From assembly GCA_965655865.1 (NCBI GenBank), contig CBFHJJ010000005.1, positions 1 to 64,000 of the forward strand: DNA of 64,000 bases, given 5' to 3'. Positions within the stretch are counted from its first letter, which is position 1; each line of letters begins with the position of its first letter. This stretch comes from MAG-121220-bin8 sp965655865 (GTDB lineage: Bacteria > Bacteroidota > Bacteroidia > Flavobacteriales > Flavobacteriaceae). Below are positions 36,580 to 44,434 of the stretch, in pieces. The notes beneath the pieces were generated by a model. The model did not search any database and was not told the DNA's origin. It was given only the letters and a program-made list of their open reading frames with translations. The translations under genes were made by a program, and so were the position numbers.

Positions 36580-37477
36580 TTTTTAATAGGTCATCGGAAT
36601 TTATATTATTTTCAATCCATATAATATCCTTTTTTTTTCTTAACCAAGTCATTTGTCTCTTAGCATATCTTCTCGAGTTTTTTTTAATTTCATTAATTGC
36701 AATTTCTAGGGAGATTTTATTTTCAAGAAAAAGAAATAACTCTTTGTAACCAACTGTATTTAGGCTACGTAAATCTTTATATTTTAATAAACCTTTTACC
36801 TCTTTTAAAAGACCTTTATTTATCATTTCATCAACTCGATTATTAATTCTTTCATAAAGAGTAGCTCGATCGACTTTAATTGCAGTATTAATTATTTGAA
36901 AATTGTGATTTATTTTTTTATTTCCAAGATAGGATGAATATGGTTTGTTTGAACTCAATGATACTTCAAGGGCTCTAATCAACCTTCTATGATTATTAAT
37001 ATCTACAGTTAATAGATATTCAGGATCTAATTCACTTAATTTTTCATGTAAATATTTAATTCCTAAAAGTTTGTAATTTGAGTTAACTATTTTGCTAACT
37101 TCAGAACTAATATTGGGAAATGTATCCATCCCGTGAGTTACTGCGTCCATGTACATACCCGAACCACCAACCATAATAATATGATCATTAATTTTTAATT
37201 CATGTTTTATAATTTCTAACGCTTCAATTTGAAAATCATTTATAGTGTAATTATTTATTACAGATTTATGTTGAATACAGTAATGTTTTACTTTAGATAA
37301 TTCAATTTTTGAAGGTACTGCGGTTCCGATTTTCATCTCCTTATAAAACTGTCTTGAATCTGAGGAAATTATTGAACAATTTAGTTTTAAAGCAAGATCT
37401 AAACTTAATTTTGATTTTCCAGAAGCAGTAGGGCCAGAGATAGTAATTAATTTTTTATTTAGCTTATTATCAATCAA
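36551..37477 (-). CDS. miaA: tRNA dimethylallyltransferase
   Basis: A 308-residue P-loop prenyltransferase: SGPTASGKS at 14-22, ISSDSRQFYKEMKIGTA near 37-53, VGGSGMYMDAV near 102-112 and RRYAKRQMTWLRK near 277-289. It adds dimethylallyl to A37 of tRNAs reading UNN codons. It is the last gene of the leftward unit that begins with the Gfo/Idh gene, overlapping the exonuclease gene by 8 bp. Its terminal 29 bp overlap purC in the opposite direction. Confidence 0.96.
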   Translation of the reverse strand: MIDNKLNKKLITISGPTASGKSKLSLDLALKLNCSIISSDSRQFYKEMKIGTAVPSKIELSKVKHYCIQHKSVINNYTINDFQIEALEIIKHELKINDHIIMVGGSGMYMDAVTHGMDTFPNISSEVSKIVNSNYKLLGIKYLHEKLSELDPEYLLTVDINNHRRLIRALEVSLSSNKPYSSYLGNKKINHNFQIINTAIKVDRATLYERINNRVDEMINKGLLKEVKGLLKYKDLRSLNTVGYKELFLFLENKISLEIAINEIKKNSRRYAKRQMTWLRKKKDIIWIENNINSDDLLKIIHQSNLKY

Positions 37478-38747
37478 AATTAATTAGTTTTTCAATTTTA
37501 TGTTTTTTTAAATATTTAAGTATAACCTCCTTAGAATTTTCAATATGTTCATTTTTGACTATCAACGAATCTAAAACATCAAAGTTACTGATTTGATGAT
37601 TAAGAGTAAAAAACCCATATCCAATATAGTTATTGTTTTTTACTACAATAACACTTTTTTCATCAATGTCTCTTCCTTTATCAACTAGTAACATGTTTTT
37701 GAATTTATAACTTAAGTCTTTTATCAATAGATTAATATTTATATTATTTTTTTTGATTGAGTCACTTAGTTCATATTTTTTTTTAAAAAACTCTAGTCTA
37801 TTATTAGCTGTTTTTAATGATGAATAACATTCTAAATAATTTATTGTGTCATCATAATGACATATTCTTAAATATTTATCACCTTCAAAGTTTTCACATA
37901 TTTCTAAACAGAATTTTTTAATAATTTTTTTTAAAAGCTTATTAAACTTTGGTTTATGCTTCTTAATTTCAGTATTTTCTTTCAATAGGGCAATTAATTC
38001 ACTACCTGTTCTTTCAAATGTAATATCAAAAGCTTCTAATTGAATATTTAATGATTTTTTAGATTTTCCAGTTAGATGCTGATTAACTCTATTTTTTATG
38101 TTGTTGCTCTTTCCTATGTATATTATTTTTCCATTTTGATCATGGAAATAGTATATCCCTACATCGTTTGGTAATTTATTAATCAACTTTTGCCATTTAT
38201 TTTTTGAACTTGATTTTGTTTCTGTTATTAAACTGTTTACTATAATTTTTTCATTGTCTTTTAAAAGAAGTAGCTTAAATAATTCTACAGTTGCTAATGC
38301 ATCACCAGATGCTCTATGTCTATTTGAAATAGGTATTCCTAAGTTTTTTACTAAGTTTCCAAGTTTATAAGATTTTAAATCAGGAATTAATTTTTTTGAA
38401 AGTTTTACAGTACATAGCTGTGAAATATTGAACTTATATCCAAGCCTTTCGAATTCAATTTTTAACATTCTGTAATCAAATGAAGAGTTGTGAGCAACAA
38501 GAATAGAATTTTCAGTAATTTCTAAAATTCTTTTTGCAATTTGAAAAAATTTAGGTGCATTAATCAGCATTTTATCATTTATGCCCGTTAATTGCTGAAC
38601 AAAGGGTTGAATAGGGATTTCAGGATTTATTAAACTTACAAATTGATCAACTATTTTTTCTCCATCAAACCTGTAAATTGCAATTTCTGTAATTCCTTCT
38701 TCATTAAATTTACCACCAGTTGTTTCTACGTCTAATATTGAATACAA
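37470..38747 (-). CDS. DnaQ-like 3'-5' exonuclease fused to a GIY-YIG nuclease domain
   Basis: A 425-residue two-domain protein. The N-terminal DEDDh exonuclease has LDVETTGG at 5-12, VAHNSSFDYRML near 83-94 and HRASGDALATVELF near 143. After a linker, a UvrC-type GIY-YIG domain starts near residue 197 with GIYYFHDQNGKIIYIGKSNNI. The rest resembles the following part of UvrC/Cho-like proteins. The architecture suggests DNA repair or proofreading (Cho-like incision plus trimming); this is inference. The start codon is TTG at 38747. It overlaps miaA by 8 bp and follows yggS by 9 nt. Confidence 0.87.
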   Translation of the reverse strand: MYSILDVETTGGKFNEEGITEIAIYRFDGEKIVDQFVSLINPEIPIQPFVQQLTGINDKMLINAPKFFQIAKRILEITENSILVAHNSSFDYRMLKIEFERLGYKFNISQLCTVKLSKKLIPDLKSYKLGNLVKNLGIPISNRHRASGDALATVELFKLLLLKDNEKIIVNSLITETKSSSKNKWQKLINKLPNDVGIYYFHDQNGKIIYIGKSNNIKNRVNQHLTGKSKKSLNIQLEAFDITFERTGSELIALLKENTEIKKHKPKFNKLLKKIIKKFCLEICENFEGDKYLRICHYDDTINYLECYSSLKTANNRLEFFKKKYELSDSIKKNNININLLIKDLSYKFKNMLLVDKGRDIDEKSVIVVKNNNYIGYGFFTLNHQISNFDVLDSLIVKNEHIENSKEVILKYLKKHKIEKLINFD

Positions 38748-38756
38748 TTTTACTAA

Positions 38757-39410
38757 TTATTTAATTCTAGTTCCAAAAATAGTGCTTCCTAATCTAATCA
38801 TATTACTATTATATTTTATAGCTATTTCATAATCTGAGCTCATACCCATAGAAAGGACATCTAATTCTAAATTAAATTTATATTTTTTAAAATATTTATT
38901 AAGATCGTTAAATTCTCTTTCAATTAAAGACAAATCAGTTGTGTAAGAGGCCATACCCATCATTCCCTTTAATTTGATATTTTTTAAACTTTTTAATTTA
39001 TTTAACTTAATTAACTCATCAAACTCAGAGTAGGTAAAACCAAATTTTGTATTATCATTGGATATATCAATTTGTACTAAAATATCAATTACTCTATTGT
39101 TTTTGAATCCTTGTTTGTTTATTTCAGAAAGCAATCTATAACTATCGACACTGTGTATTAAATTAACAAATGGTGCTATAAATTTAACTTTGTTTCTTTG
39201 CAAGTGACCAATCATGTGCCAGTTTATATCTTTAGGAAGAGAATCATGTTTTTCTACCATTTCCTGGACTTTGTTCTCTCCAAAATCACGGTGACCATGA
39301 AGATATGCTGATTTAATAGAGTTTATCGGTTTAGTTTTACTTACAGCTACAAGTAAAACATGTTCGGGAATTATTTTAGAAATCTTAATTAAATTTTCAA
39401 CTATTTCCAT
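38757..39410 (-). CDS. YggS/PLPBP-family pyridoxal phosphate homeostasis protein
   Basis: A 217-residue PLP-binding protein with an alanine-racemase-like barrel. The cofactor lysine lies in LVAVSKTKP at 20-28, followed by FGENKVQEMVEKH near 43-55, WHMIGHLQRNK near 64-74, and the C-terminal LSMGMSSDYEIAI and RLGSTIFG. YggS-type proteins buffer PLP and affect amino-acid pools without a known catalytic reaction. It overlaps the Gfo/Idh gene by 14 bp and precedes the exonuclease gene by 9 nt. Confidence 0.93.
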   Translation of the reverse strand: MEIVENLIKISKIIPEHVLLVAVSKTKPINSIKSAYLHGHRDFGENKVQEMVEKHDSLPKDINWHMIGHLQRNKVKFIAPFVNLIHSVDSYRLLSEINKQGFKNNRVIDILVQIDISNDNTKFGFTYSEFDELIKLNKLKSLKNIKLKGMMGMASYTTDLSLIEREFNDLNKYFKKYKFNLELDVLSMGMSSDYEIAIKYNSNMIRLGSTIFGTRIK

Positions 39411-40362
39411 TCACTTTATTAATTATTTTAGTCGCAAGTTCAAGGGCGTTAAAGCCATCTCTAAAATTAACTAACGGGGAAGATTTATTAGTTATTGATT
39501 TTGCAAAATTGTTATGTTCCTCAACAATTGAGTTCACAGGTTTTAGTTCTGGATTTGAATAATAAATTTGCTTTTTTTCTCCATTAAGATTTTCTATAAC
39601 CATAGCGTAATTATCTTTTTCTTCTTGAAAATCAGTAATTTTTACAACCTCACTTTTTTTCTCCAAAAAATCAACAGAAATATATGCGTTATTTTGAAAT
39701 AATCTAGTTTTTCGCATATTTTTTAAAGATATTCTACTTGCAGTAAAATTAGCAACCGCACCATTTTCAAATTCAACTCTTGCGTTAGTTATATCAGGAG
39801 AATCACTTATAACAGCTACACCATTAGCACTAACATTTTTAATATTTGAATCTATAACCTTAAGAACAATATCTATATCATGAATCATTAAATCTAATAC
39901 TACTGAAACGTCATTTCCTCTTGGATTAAATTCAGCCAATCTATGACATTCAATAAATTTAGGTTTATCTATAATATCTAAAACAGAGGTTATAGCTGGG
40001 TTAAATCTTTCAACATGGCCAACTTGACCTATTAAATTATTTTTTTCTGTAAGCTTAACTAGTTCTAAAGCTTCCTCTAAAGTAGTAGTTATGGGTTTTT
40101 CAACAAAAACATGTTTATTGTTTATCAGACACAATTTTACCATTTCAAAATGAGACGGTGTGTTTGAACAAACAAATAAAGCATCACATTTTAGAATCAG
40201 CTGATTTACATCTTCATAAAAATATACATCTGAATTAATTTTAGACTTCAAACTTGTATTTTTATCAAAGCAACCTATTACTTTGAAAGAATCTGATTCT
40301 AATAATAATTTAAGATGAATAGAACCCAAGTGTCCTATTCCAATTACACCAACATTAATCAT
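39397..40362 (-). CDS. Gfo/Idh/MocA-family oxidoreductase
   Basis: A 321-residue NAD(P)-dependent oxidoreductase: Rossmann motif GVIGIGHLGSIHL at about 5-17, the family's HVFVEKPITTTLEEA near 88-102 and a mixed alpha/beta C-terminal domain. GHVERFNPA near 117 and DLMIHDIDIVL near 157 are typical of the subfamily next to yggS in Bacteroidetes. The sugar or other substrate is unknown. First gene of Gfo-yggS-exo-miaA, with a TATTTTTG box 13 nt before its ATG. Divergent from pcm. Confidence 0.85.
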   Translation of the reverse strand: MINVGVIGIGHLGSIHLKLLLESDSFKVIGCFDKNTSLKSKINSDVYFYEDVNQLILKCDALFVCSNTPSHFEMVKLCLINNKHVFVEKPITTTLEEALELVKLTEKNNLIGQVGHVERFNPAITSVLDIIDKPKFIECHRLAEFNPRGNDVSVVLDLMIHDIDIVLKVIDSNIKNVSANGVAVISDSPDITNARVEFENGAVANFTASRISLKNMRKTRLFQNNAYISVDFLEKKSEVVKITDFQEEKDNYAMVIENLNGEKKQIYYSNPELKPVNSIVEEHNNFAKSITNKSSPLVNFRDGFNALELATKIINKVNGNS

Positions 40363-40375
40363 TTTTAATTTTTTT

Positions 40376-40383
40376 CAAAAATA
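40376..40383 (-). promoter_or_regulatory. -7 box (TATTTTTG) of the Gfo-yggS-exo-miaA unit
   Basis: TATTTTTG on the minus strand matches TAnnTTTG and lies 13 nt before the ATG at 40362. Confidence 0.5.
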
Positions 40384-40418
40384 CAATTCTTATTTATTTA
40401 TTTTAGCTTTAATTTAAT

Positions 40419-41060
40419 ATGATAGACTCTTCAAAGCATCAAGGGCTAAGAAAAAGATTAGTAGATAATTTAATCAATAAAGGAATTGATTCTACTTTAG
40501 TGATAAAAGCATTACTAAAAGTTCCAAGACACGTCTTTATTGATAGTGATTTTGAAAGCTACGCTTACCTTGACAAAGCTTTTCCAATTGATTCAAATCA
40601 AACCATTTCACAGCCATATACAGTAGCTTTTCAAACTTCACTATTAAATTTAGTTAAATCTGATAAAGTTTTAGAAATCGGGACAGGTTCGGGTTATCAA
40701 ACTGCTATTTTAATGGAAATATGTAAAAATGTATTTACAATAGAAAGGCAACATAGATTATATAGAAAAACAAAAAAATTATTATCAAAATTAAATTATC
40801 AATCACATAACATATTTTATGGAGATGGATACAAAGGACTTGATGAAAAACAACCTTTTGATAAAATATTAGTTACTGCTGGTGCAGAAGAAATTCCCAA
40901 AAAATTATTAATTCAGCTTAAGGTTGGAGGAATAATGGTTATTCCTGTTGGAAAAAATGTTCAAGAAATGATTGTTGTCAAAAGAATATCAAAATTAAAA
41001 TTTGAAAAAGAAAATCATGGAAGTTTTAAATTTGTTCCATTGTTAAAAGATATAAATTAA
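40419..41060 (+). CDS. pcm: Protein-L-isoaspartate O-methyltransferase
   Basis: A 213-residue SAM methyltransferase with the PCMT signature TISQPYTVAFQTSLL near 61-75, SAM-binding VLEIGTGSGYQTAIL near 85-99 and DKILVTAGAEEIPKKLL near 147. It methylates isoaspartyl residues so that damaged proteins can be repaired. It is monocistronic. Its stop shares TTAA with smpB. Upstream, TATTTTAG at about 25 nt from the ATG resembles a -7 box with one changed base. Confidence 0.95.
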   Translation: MIDSSKHQGLRKRLVDNLINKGIDSTLVIKALLKVPRHVFIDSDFESYAYLDKAFPIDSNQTISQPYTVAFQTSLLNLVKSDKVLEIGTGSGYQTAILMEICKNVFTIERQHRLYRKTKKLLSKLNYQSHNIFYGDGYKGLDEKQPFDKILVTAGAEEIPKKLLIQLKVGGIMVIPVGKNVQEMIVVKRISKLKFEKENHGSFKFVPLLKDIN

Positions 41061-41509
41061 ATTTTTTTTAATCGATCTAATTGTATTTTATTTTCTCTAT
41101 CCTTTATAACTTGACGCTTATCATAAGTCTTTTTACCCTTTGCTAATGATATTAAAATTTTTGCAAATCCTTTTTCGTTTATAAAAACTTTTAATGGAAC
41201 AATAGTAAGACCAGAATTCTTAACATCTTTATTAAGTTTTTTTAATTCTTTTTTATTTAGCAGAAGTTTTCTTTGAGATTTTGTCTTATGATTATAATGA
41301 TTTCCAAATTCATATTCATCAATAAACATATTAACAATAAATAATTCTTGTTTATCATTAAATTCACAAAAACTTTCTGAGATTGAAGCTTTATTTAGTC
41401 TAATGGATTTAATTTCCGTTCCAGTTAAAACAATTCCAGCATTATACTGATCAAGTAACTGATATTCAAATTTTGCTTTTTTATTTAATATATTTACTGC
41501 CTTATTCAC
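41057..41509 (-). CDS. smpB: SsrA-binding protein
   Basis: A 150-residue tmRNA partner. The start NILNKKAKFEYQLLDQYNAGIVLTGTEIKSIR and the later KELKKLNKDVKNSGLT stretch are near-diagnostic, and the C-terminal GKKTYDKRQVIKDRE tail enters the decoding centre. It rescues stalled ribosomes with tmRNA. A TAACTTTG box lies only 4 nt before the ATG, so the mRNA may lack a leader. Divergent from the ytxJ-like gene with 26 bp between starts. Confidence 0.97.
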   Translation of the reverse strand: MNKAVNILNKKAKFEYQLLDQYNAGIVLTGTEIKSIRLNKASISESFCEFNDKQELFIVNMFIDEYEFGNHYNHKTKSQRKLLLNKKELKKLNKDVKNSGLTIVPLKVFINEKGFAKILISLAKGKKTYDKRQVIKDRENKIQLDRLKKI

Positions 41510-41513
41510 AAAA

Positions 41514-41521
41514 CAAAGTTA
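41514..41521 (-). promoter_or_regulatory. -7 box (TAACTTTG) of smpB
   Basis: TAACTTTG matches TAnnTTTG; only 4 nt separate it from the smpB ATG at 41509, predicting a leaderless or nearly leaderless message. Confidence 0.45.
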
Positions 41522-41535
41522 CAAGTATTTTTAAA

Positions 41536-41853
41536 ATGTCTAAAATTAAATGGATTGAGCCGAATGACAATAACGATATAAATTATAATGATGATTTTAT
41601 TGTAATATTCAAACATTCTTACAGGTGTATTATAAGTAGAATAGTTTTAAAGAAATTTGAATTTGATTATAAGGACTTTTCAAATATAAAATTTTACTTG
41701 ATTGATGTTGTAAAAAACAAAAAACTATCGAATGAATTAGCGTCTGATTTTAATATAAATCATGAATCACCTCAGTTGATGGTTGTTAAAAACGGAAAGT
41801 TAGTTCATAATTCATCACATTCTAACATATCGTTTAAAAACATAAAAAAATAA
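41536..41853 (+). CDS. ytxJ: YtxJ-family monothiol thioredoxin-like protein (bacillithiol-associated)
   Basis: A 105-residue thioredoxin-fold protein from the ATG at 41536. A longer frame from 41473 would run into smpB on the other strand and lacks homology. IVIFKHSYRCIISRIVL near 22-38 holds a single cysteine where thioredoxins have CxxC, and NINHESPQLMVVKNGKLVH near 74-92 is the cis-proline side typical of YtxJ. Such proteins are thought to act as bacilliredoxin-like monothiol partners in organisms using bacillithiol. It is 93 bp upstream of glyA. Confidence 0.8.
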   Translation: MSKIKWIEPNDNNDINYNDDFIVIFKHSYRCIISRIVLKKFEFDYKDFSNIKFYLIDVVKNKKLSNELASDFNINHESPQLMVVKNGKLVHNSSHSNISFKNIKK

Positions 41854-41875
41854 TTTTTAAATTGTTAATTATTTT

Positions 41876-41893
41876 TTGATAATATGTTATCAA
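41876..41893. promoter_or_regulatory. 18-bp perfect palindrome upstream of glyA
   Basis: TTGATAA-TATG-TTATCAA, a seven-base inverted repeat with a 4-nt centre, ending directly before a TTTG (41894-41897) that may serve as the glyA -33 box. It has no G/C-rich stem and no T-run, so it is better read as a protein-binding operator than a terminator. The regulator is unknown. Confidence 0.4.
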
Positions 41894-41920
41894 TTTGTTT
41901 ATGATTTATTATTTGGTTAT

Positions 41921-41928
41921 TAAATTTG
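41921..41928 (+). promoter_or_regulatory. -7 box (TAAATTTG) of glyA
   Basis: TAAATTTG matches TAnnTTTG and ends 18 nt before the glyA ATG. A TTTG at 41894-41897 is 23 nt upstream, at the long end of accepted spacing. Confidence 0.5.
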
Positions 41929-41946
41929 CCTATTAAATAATTAATA

Positions 41947-43218
41947 ATGAAAATAGATAAGGAAATTTTTAATTTAATTGAAAAAGAAGAAAACAGACAA
42001 TTAAATGGAATTGAATTAATAGCTTCTGAAAATTTTACTAGCCCAGATGTGATGAAGGCTACTGGATCTGTATTAACTAATAAGTATGCAGAAGGTTACC
42101 CTGGAAAAAGATATTATGGTGGTTGCGAAGTGGTTGATGAAATCGAAACTATAGCTATTAATAGAGCTAAGGAGTTGTTTGGAGCAGCATACGCAAACGT
42201 ACAACCTCATTCTGGATCTCAAGCTAATACTGCAGTTTACCATGCTTTTTTAAACCCTGGTGATAAAATTTTAGGATTTGATTTGTCTCATGGTGGACAT
42301 TTAACACATGGCTCGCCTGTTAACTTTAGCGGACGATTGTATAATCCGGTATTTTATGGAGTAAATGAATTAACCGGAGAATTAGATTATGAAAATATAT
42401 CTAAAATAGCATTAAAAGAAATGCCAAAATTAATTATAGCAGGAGCATCAGCTTACTCTAGAGATATTGATTTTGAAAAGTTTAGAGAAATTGCTGACTC
42501 TGTTGATGCATTTTTATTAGCAGATATTTCACACCCCTCTGGACTAATTGCAAAAGGAATTTTAAATGATCCTATTCCGCATTGTCATATTGTAACCACA
42601 ACTACGCACAAAACTTTGAGAGGGCCAAGAGGAGGTCTGATTTTAATGGGTGAAGATTTCGATAATCCTTTTGGATTAAAATTTAAAAATGGATCATTAA
42701 AAAAAATGTCCTCATTAGTTGATTTAGCTGTTTTTCCTGGAAATCAAGGTGGTCCATTAGAACATGTTATTGCAGGGAAAGCAATTGCATTTGGTGAGGC
42801 ATTAACTGACGATTTCATGTCTTACATGGTTCAAGTAAGACAAAATGCAAAAGCAATGGCAGATGAGTTTATTAAAAGAGATTATAAAATTATCTCAGGA
42901 GGCACTGATAATCATATGATGTTAATTGATTTAAGGAATAAAAATATTTCAGGTAAAGATGCTGAATTAGCATTAGTTAAAGCAGATATTACTGCCAATA
43001 AAAACATGGTTCCATTTGATGATAAATCACCTTTTGTAACCTCCGGAATCAGATTCGGAACACCTGCAATAACAACAAGAGGTTTGAAAGAAAAAGATAT
43101 GATACTAATTGTAGATTTAATCGATAGAGTTATTAAAAATCATCAAAACTTAGATGAGATTAGTAGAGTTAAAGTTGAGGTAAACGAACTAATGAAGGGA
43201 AGACTTTTGTTTAACTAA
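41947..43218 (+). CDS. glyA: Serine hydroxymethyltransferase
   Basis: A 423-residue PLP enzyme: ELIASENFTSPDVM near 23-36, EGYPGKRYYGGCE near 49-61, the PLP lysine in TTTHKTLRGPRGG near 219-231, and FPGNQGGPLEH near 261. It interconverts serine and glycine and charges tetrahydrofolate with one-carbon units. It is monocistronic, with an 18-bp palindrome and a TAAATTTG box upstream. Its stop shares CTAA with the convergent glutaminyl cyclase gene. Confidence 0.97.
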   Translation: MKIDKEIFNLIEKEENRQLNGIELIASENFTSPDVMKATGSVLTNKYAEGYPGKRYYGGCEVVDEIETIAINRAKELFGAAYANVQPHSGSQANTAVYHAFLNPGDKILGFDLSHGGHLTHGSPVNFSGRLYNPVFYGVNELTGELDYENISKIALKEMPKLIIAGASAYSRDIDFEKFREIADSVDAFLLADISHPSGLIAKGILNDPIPHCHIVTTTTHKTLRGPRGGLILMGEDFDNPFGLKFKNGSLKKMSSLVDLAVFPGNQGGPLEHVIAGKAIAFGEALTDDFMSYMVQVRQNAKAMADEFIKRDYKIISGGTDNHMMLIDLRNKNISGKDAELALVKADITANKNMVPFDDKSPFVTSGIRFGTPAITTRGLKEKDMILIVDLIDRVIKNHQNLDEISRVKVEVNELMKGRLLFN

Positions 43219-44243
43219 TTTTTCTCAATTATTTTAATTTCAAATAATTTATTCCAGTTTTTTCCAGTTATAAAAAAAGTTCCCCTTTTTTTATTGTAAG
43301 CTATGCCATTTAAAACATCAAGTTTAGGATGGTTCTTAACTTTATTCTTTAATCCACTAAAATCTATAACGCCATCAACTTGACCATTAGAGGGGTCTAT
43401 TATTAACCCAACTTCTTTATTAAACTGATAAGTGTTAGCATAAATTTTATTGTCAAACCATTCTAGTTCATTTATTTTATTAATCACTTTATTGTTGGTT
43501 ACTACATTAACAAAACTAATTTCTTCCAAATTATTTTTATTTAATTTCCAAATTTTCTCAGATCCATCTGATTTATATAAATATTCACCGTCATTACATA
43601 AACCCCAACCTTCAATGCTATTTTTATAGTTGAAGGATTTTATTAATTTAAAATCATTTAAATTATATATAAAACCAATTTTACTTTTCCAAGTCAACTG
43701 ATAAATTTTATCATTTAAAATAGTAATTCCTTCACCAAAATAAGACTTGTCTAAAAATAATTTTTCTAGAACTTCTCCAGATTCAAAATTTACCTTTTTT
43801 AACATTGAAAATCCATATTGACCAGTCCCTTCGTATAAAAAATTATTATTATCAAACTCAAGACCCTGTGTGTAAGAACTCATATCATGTGAAAACTCGT
43901 TAATTATTTCATATGTATATATTTTTGGTTTGAGTGAAGAATAAATAACAAATTCTTTTTTTAAAGTATATTCTTTATCATTTACAGTAAAACTAGCTTT
44001 TAATATATTTTTACCTAGCTTATTATTTAATAAAAATGGACTTGAAACTAAATTGTTATCAATTTTAAATTGAAGATTTGTAATGTTTTTATCTAAGGGG
44101 TTATTGATAGTAAATTCAATTTGATCATTATTTTTTAAATATTCTTTTGTTTTTATAAGATCAATGTTAAAATTTTCTTTTTTTGTTGAGCCACAAGAGA
44201 TTAATAAAAGCAAAATTATTATTGAACAAAGTCTATTTATCAT
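43215..44243 (-). CDS. Glutaminyl-peptide cyclotransferase, lipoprotein (plant/bacterial beta-propeller type)
   Basis: A 342-residue predicted lipoprotein. The start MINRLCSIIILLLLISCGS has a lipobox (LISC), so the mature protein would be anchored in a membrane facing the periplasm or surface. SYTQGLEFDNNNFLYEGTGQ near 129-148 and the repeated propeller blades match the Glu_cyclase_2 family, which cyclises N-terminal glutamine to pyroglutamate. I place the start at ATG 44243 because the TTG six codons upstream falls inside a TAAATTTG promoter box. Overlaps glyA by 4 bp. Confidence 0.85.
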   Translation of the reverse strand: MINRLCSIIILLLLISCGSTKKENFNIDLIKTKEYLKNNDQIEFTINNPLDKNITNLQFKIDNNLVSSPFLLNNKLGKNILKASFTVNDKEYTLKKEFVIYSSLKPKIYTYEIINEFSHDMSSYTQGLEFDNNNFLYEGTGQYGFSMLKKVNFESGEVLEKLFLDKSYFGEGITILNDKIYQLTWKSKIGFIYNLNDFKLIKSFNYKNSIEGWGLCNDGEYLYKSDGSEKIWKLNKNNLEEISFVNVVTNNKVINKINELEWFDNKIYANTYQFNKEVGLIIDPSNGQVDGVIDFSGLKNKVKNHPKLDVLNGIAYNKKRGTFFITGKNWNKLFEIKIIEKN

Positions 44244-44258
44244 TATAAATTTTTTTTT

Positions 44259-44266
44259 CAAATTTA
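44259..44266 (-). promoter_or_regulatory. -7 box (TAAATTTG) of the glutaminyl cyclase gene
   Basis: TAAATTTG on the minus strand, 15 nt before ATG 44243. It overlaps an alternative upstream TTG codon and so helps to decide the start. Confidence 0.5.
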
Positions 44267-44312
44267 GTTATTAATTATTTTTTCTAAAGATATTTATTTA
44301 ATAAAACATATA

Positions 44313-44320
44313 TATATTTG
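44313..44320 (+). promoter_or_regulatory. -7 box (TATATTTG) of the SRP RNA gene
   Basis: TATATTTG ends 4 nt before the first G of the SRP RNA, the spacing expected for a transcript starting at or near the RNA 5' end. Confidence 0.65.
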
Positions 44321-44324
44321 CAAT

Positions 44325-44421
44325 GGGCAAGTCTTACACAACCAGCTCCTATTTAATTCCCCCAGGGTGGGAACACAGCAAGGGTAGGTAGTTGTAGCGG
44401 TGTGATGTAAGTAGCTTGCCC
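44325..44421 (+). ncRNA. ffs: Signal recognition particle RNA (4.5S-like, small bacterial type)
   Basis: A 97-nt hairpin RNA. The ends pair as GGGCAAG (44325-44331) with CTTGCCC (44415-44421). The apex has the conserved SRP domain IV: CAGG on the 5' side, GTG-GGAA-CAC tetraloop stem, then AGCA on the 3' side, where the Ffh M domain binds. A T-run follows directly, so the closing stem also acts as terminator. It targets membrane and secreted proteins with Ffh and FtsY. Preceded by a perfect TATATTTG box. Confidence 0.93.
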
Positions 44422-44430
44422 TTTTTTTTT
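44415..44430 (+). terminator. Terminator of the SRP RNA
   Basis: The 3' arm CTTGCCC of the SRP RNA closing stem is followed by nine T residues (44422-44430), giving an intrinsic terminator that uses the RNA's own helix. The SDR start codon lies 4 nt after the T-run. Confidence 0.75.
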
Positions 44431-44434
44431 AAAT

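Noticed and set aside
41473..41535. N-terminal extension of the YtxJ-like protein
   Set aside because: It overlaps the start of smpB on the other strand and its promoter, and the family begins near MSKIKW.
44243..44261. TTG start giving the glutaminyl cyclase six extra residues
   Set aside because: The TTG lies inside a TAAATTTG promoter box, and ATG 44243 gives a clean lipoprotein signal.
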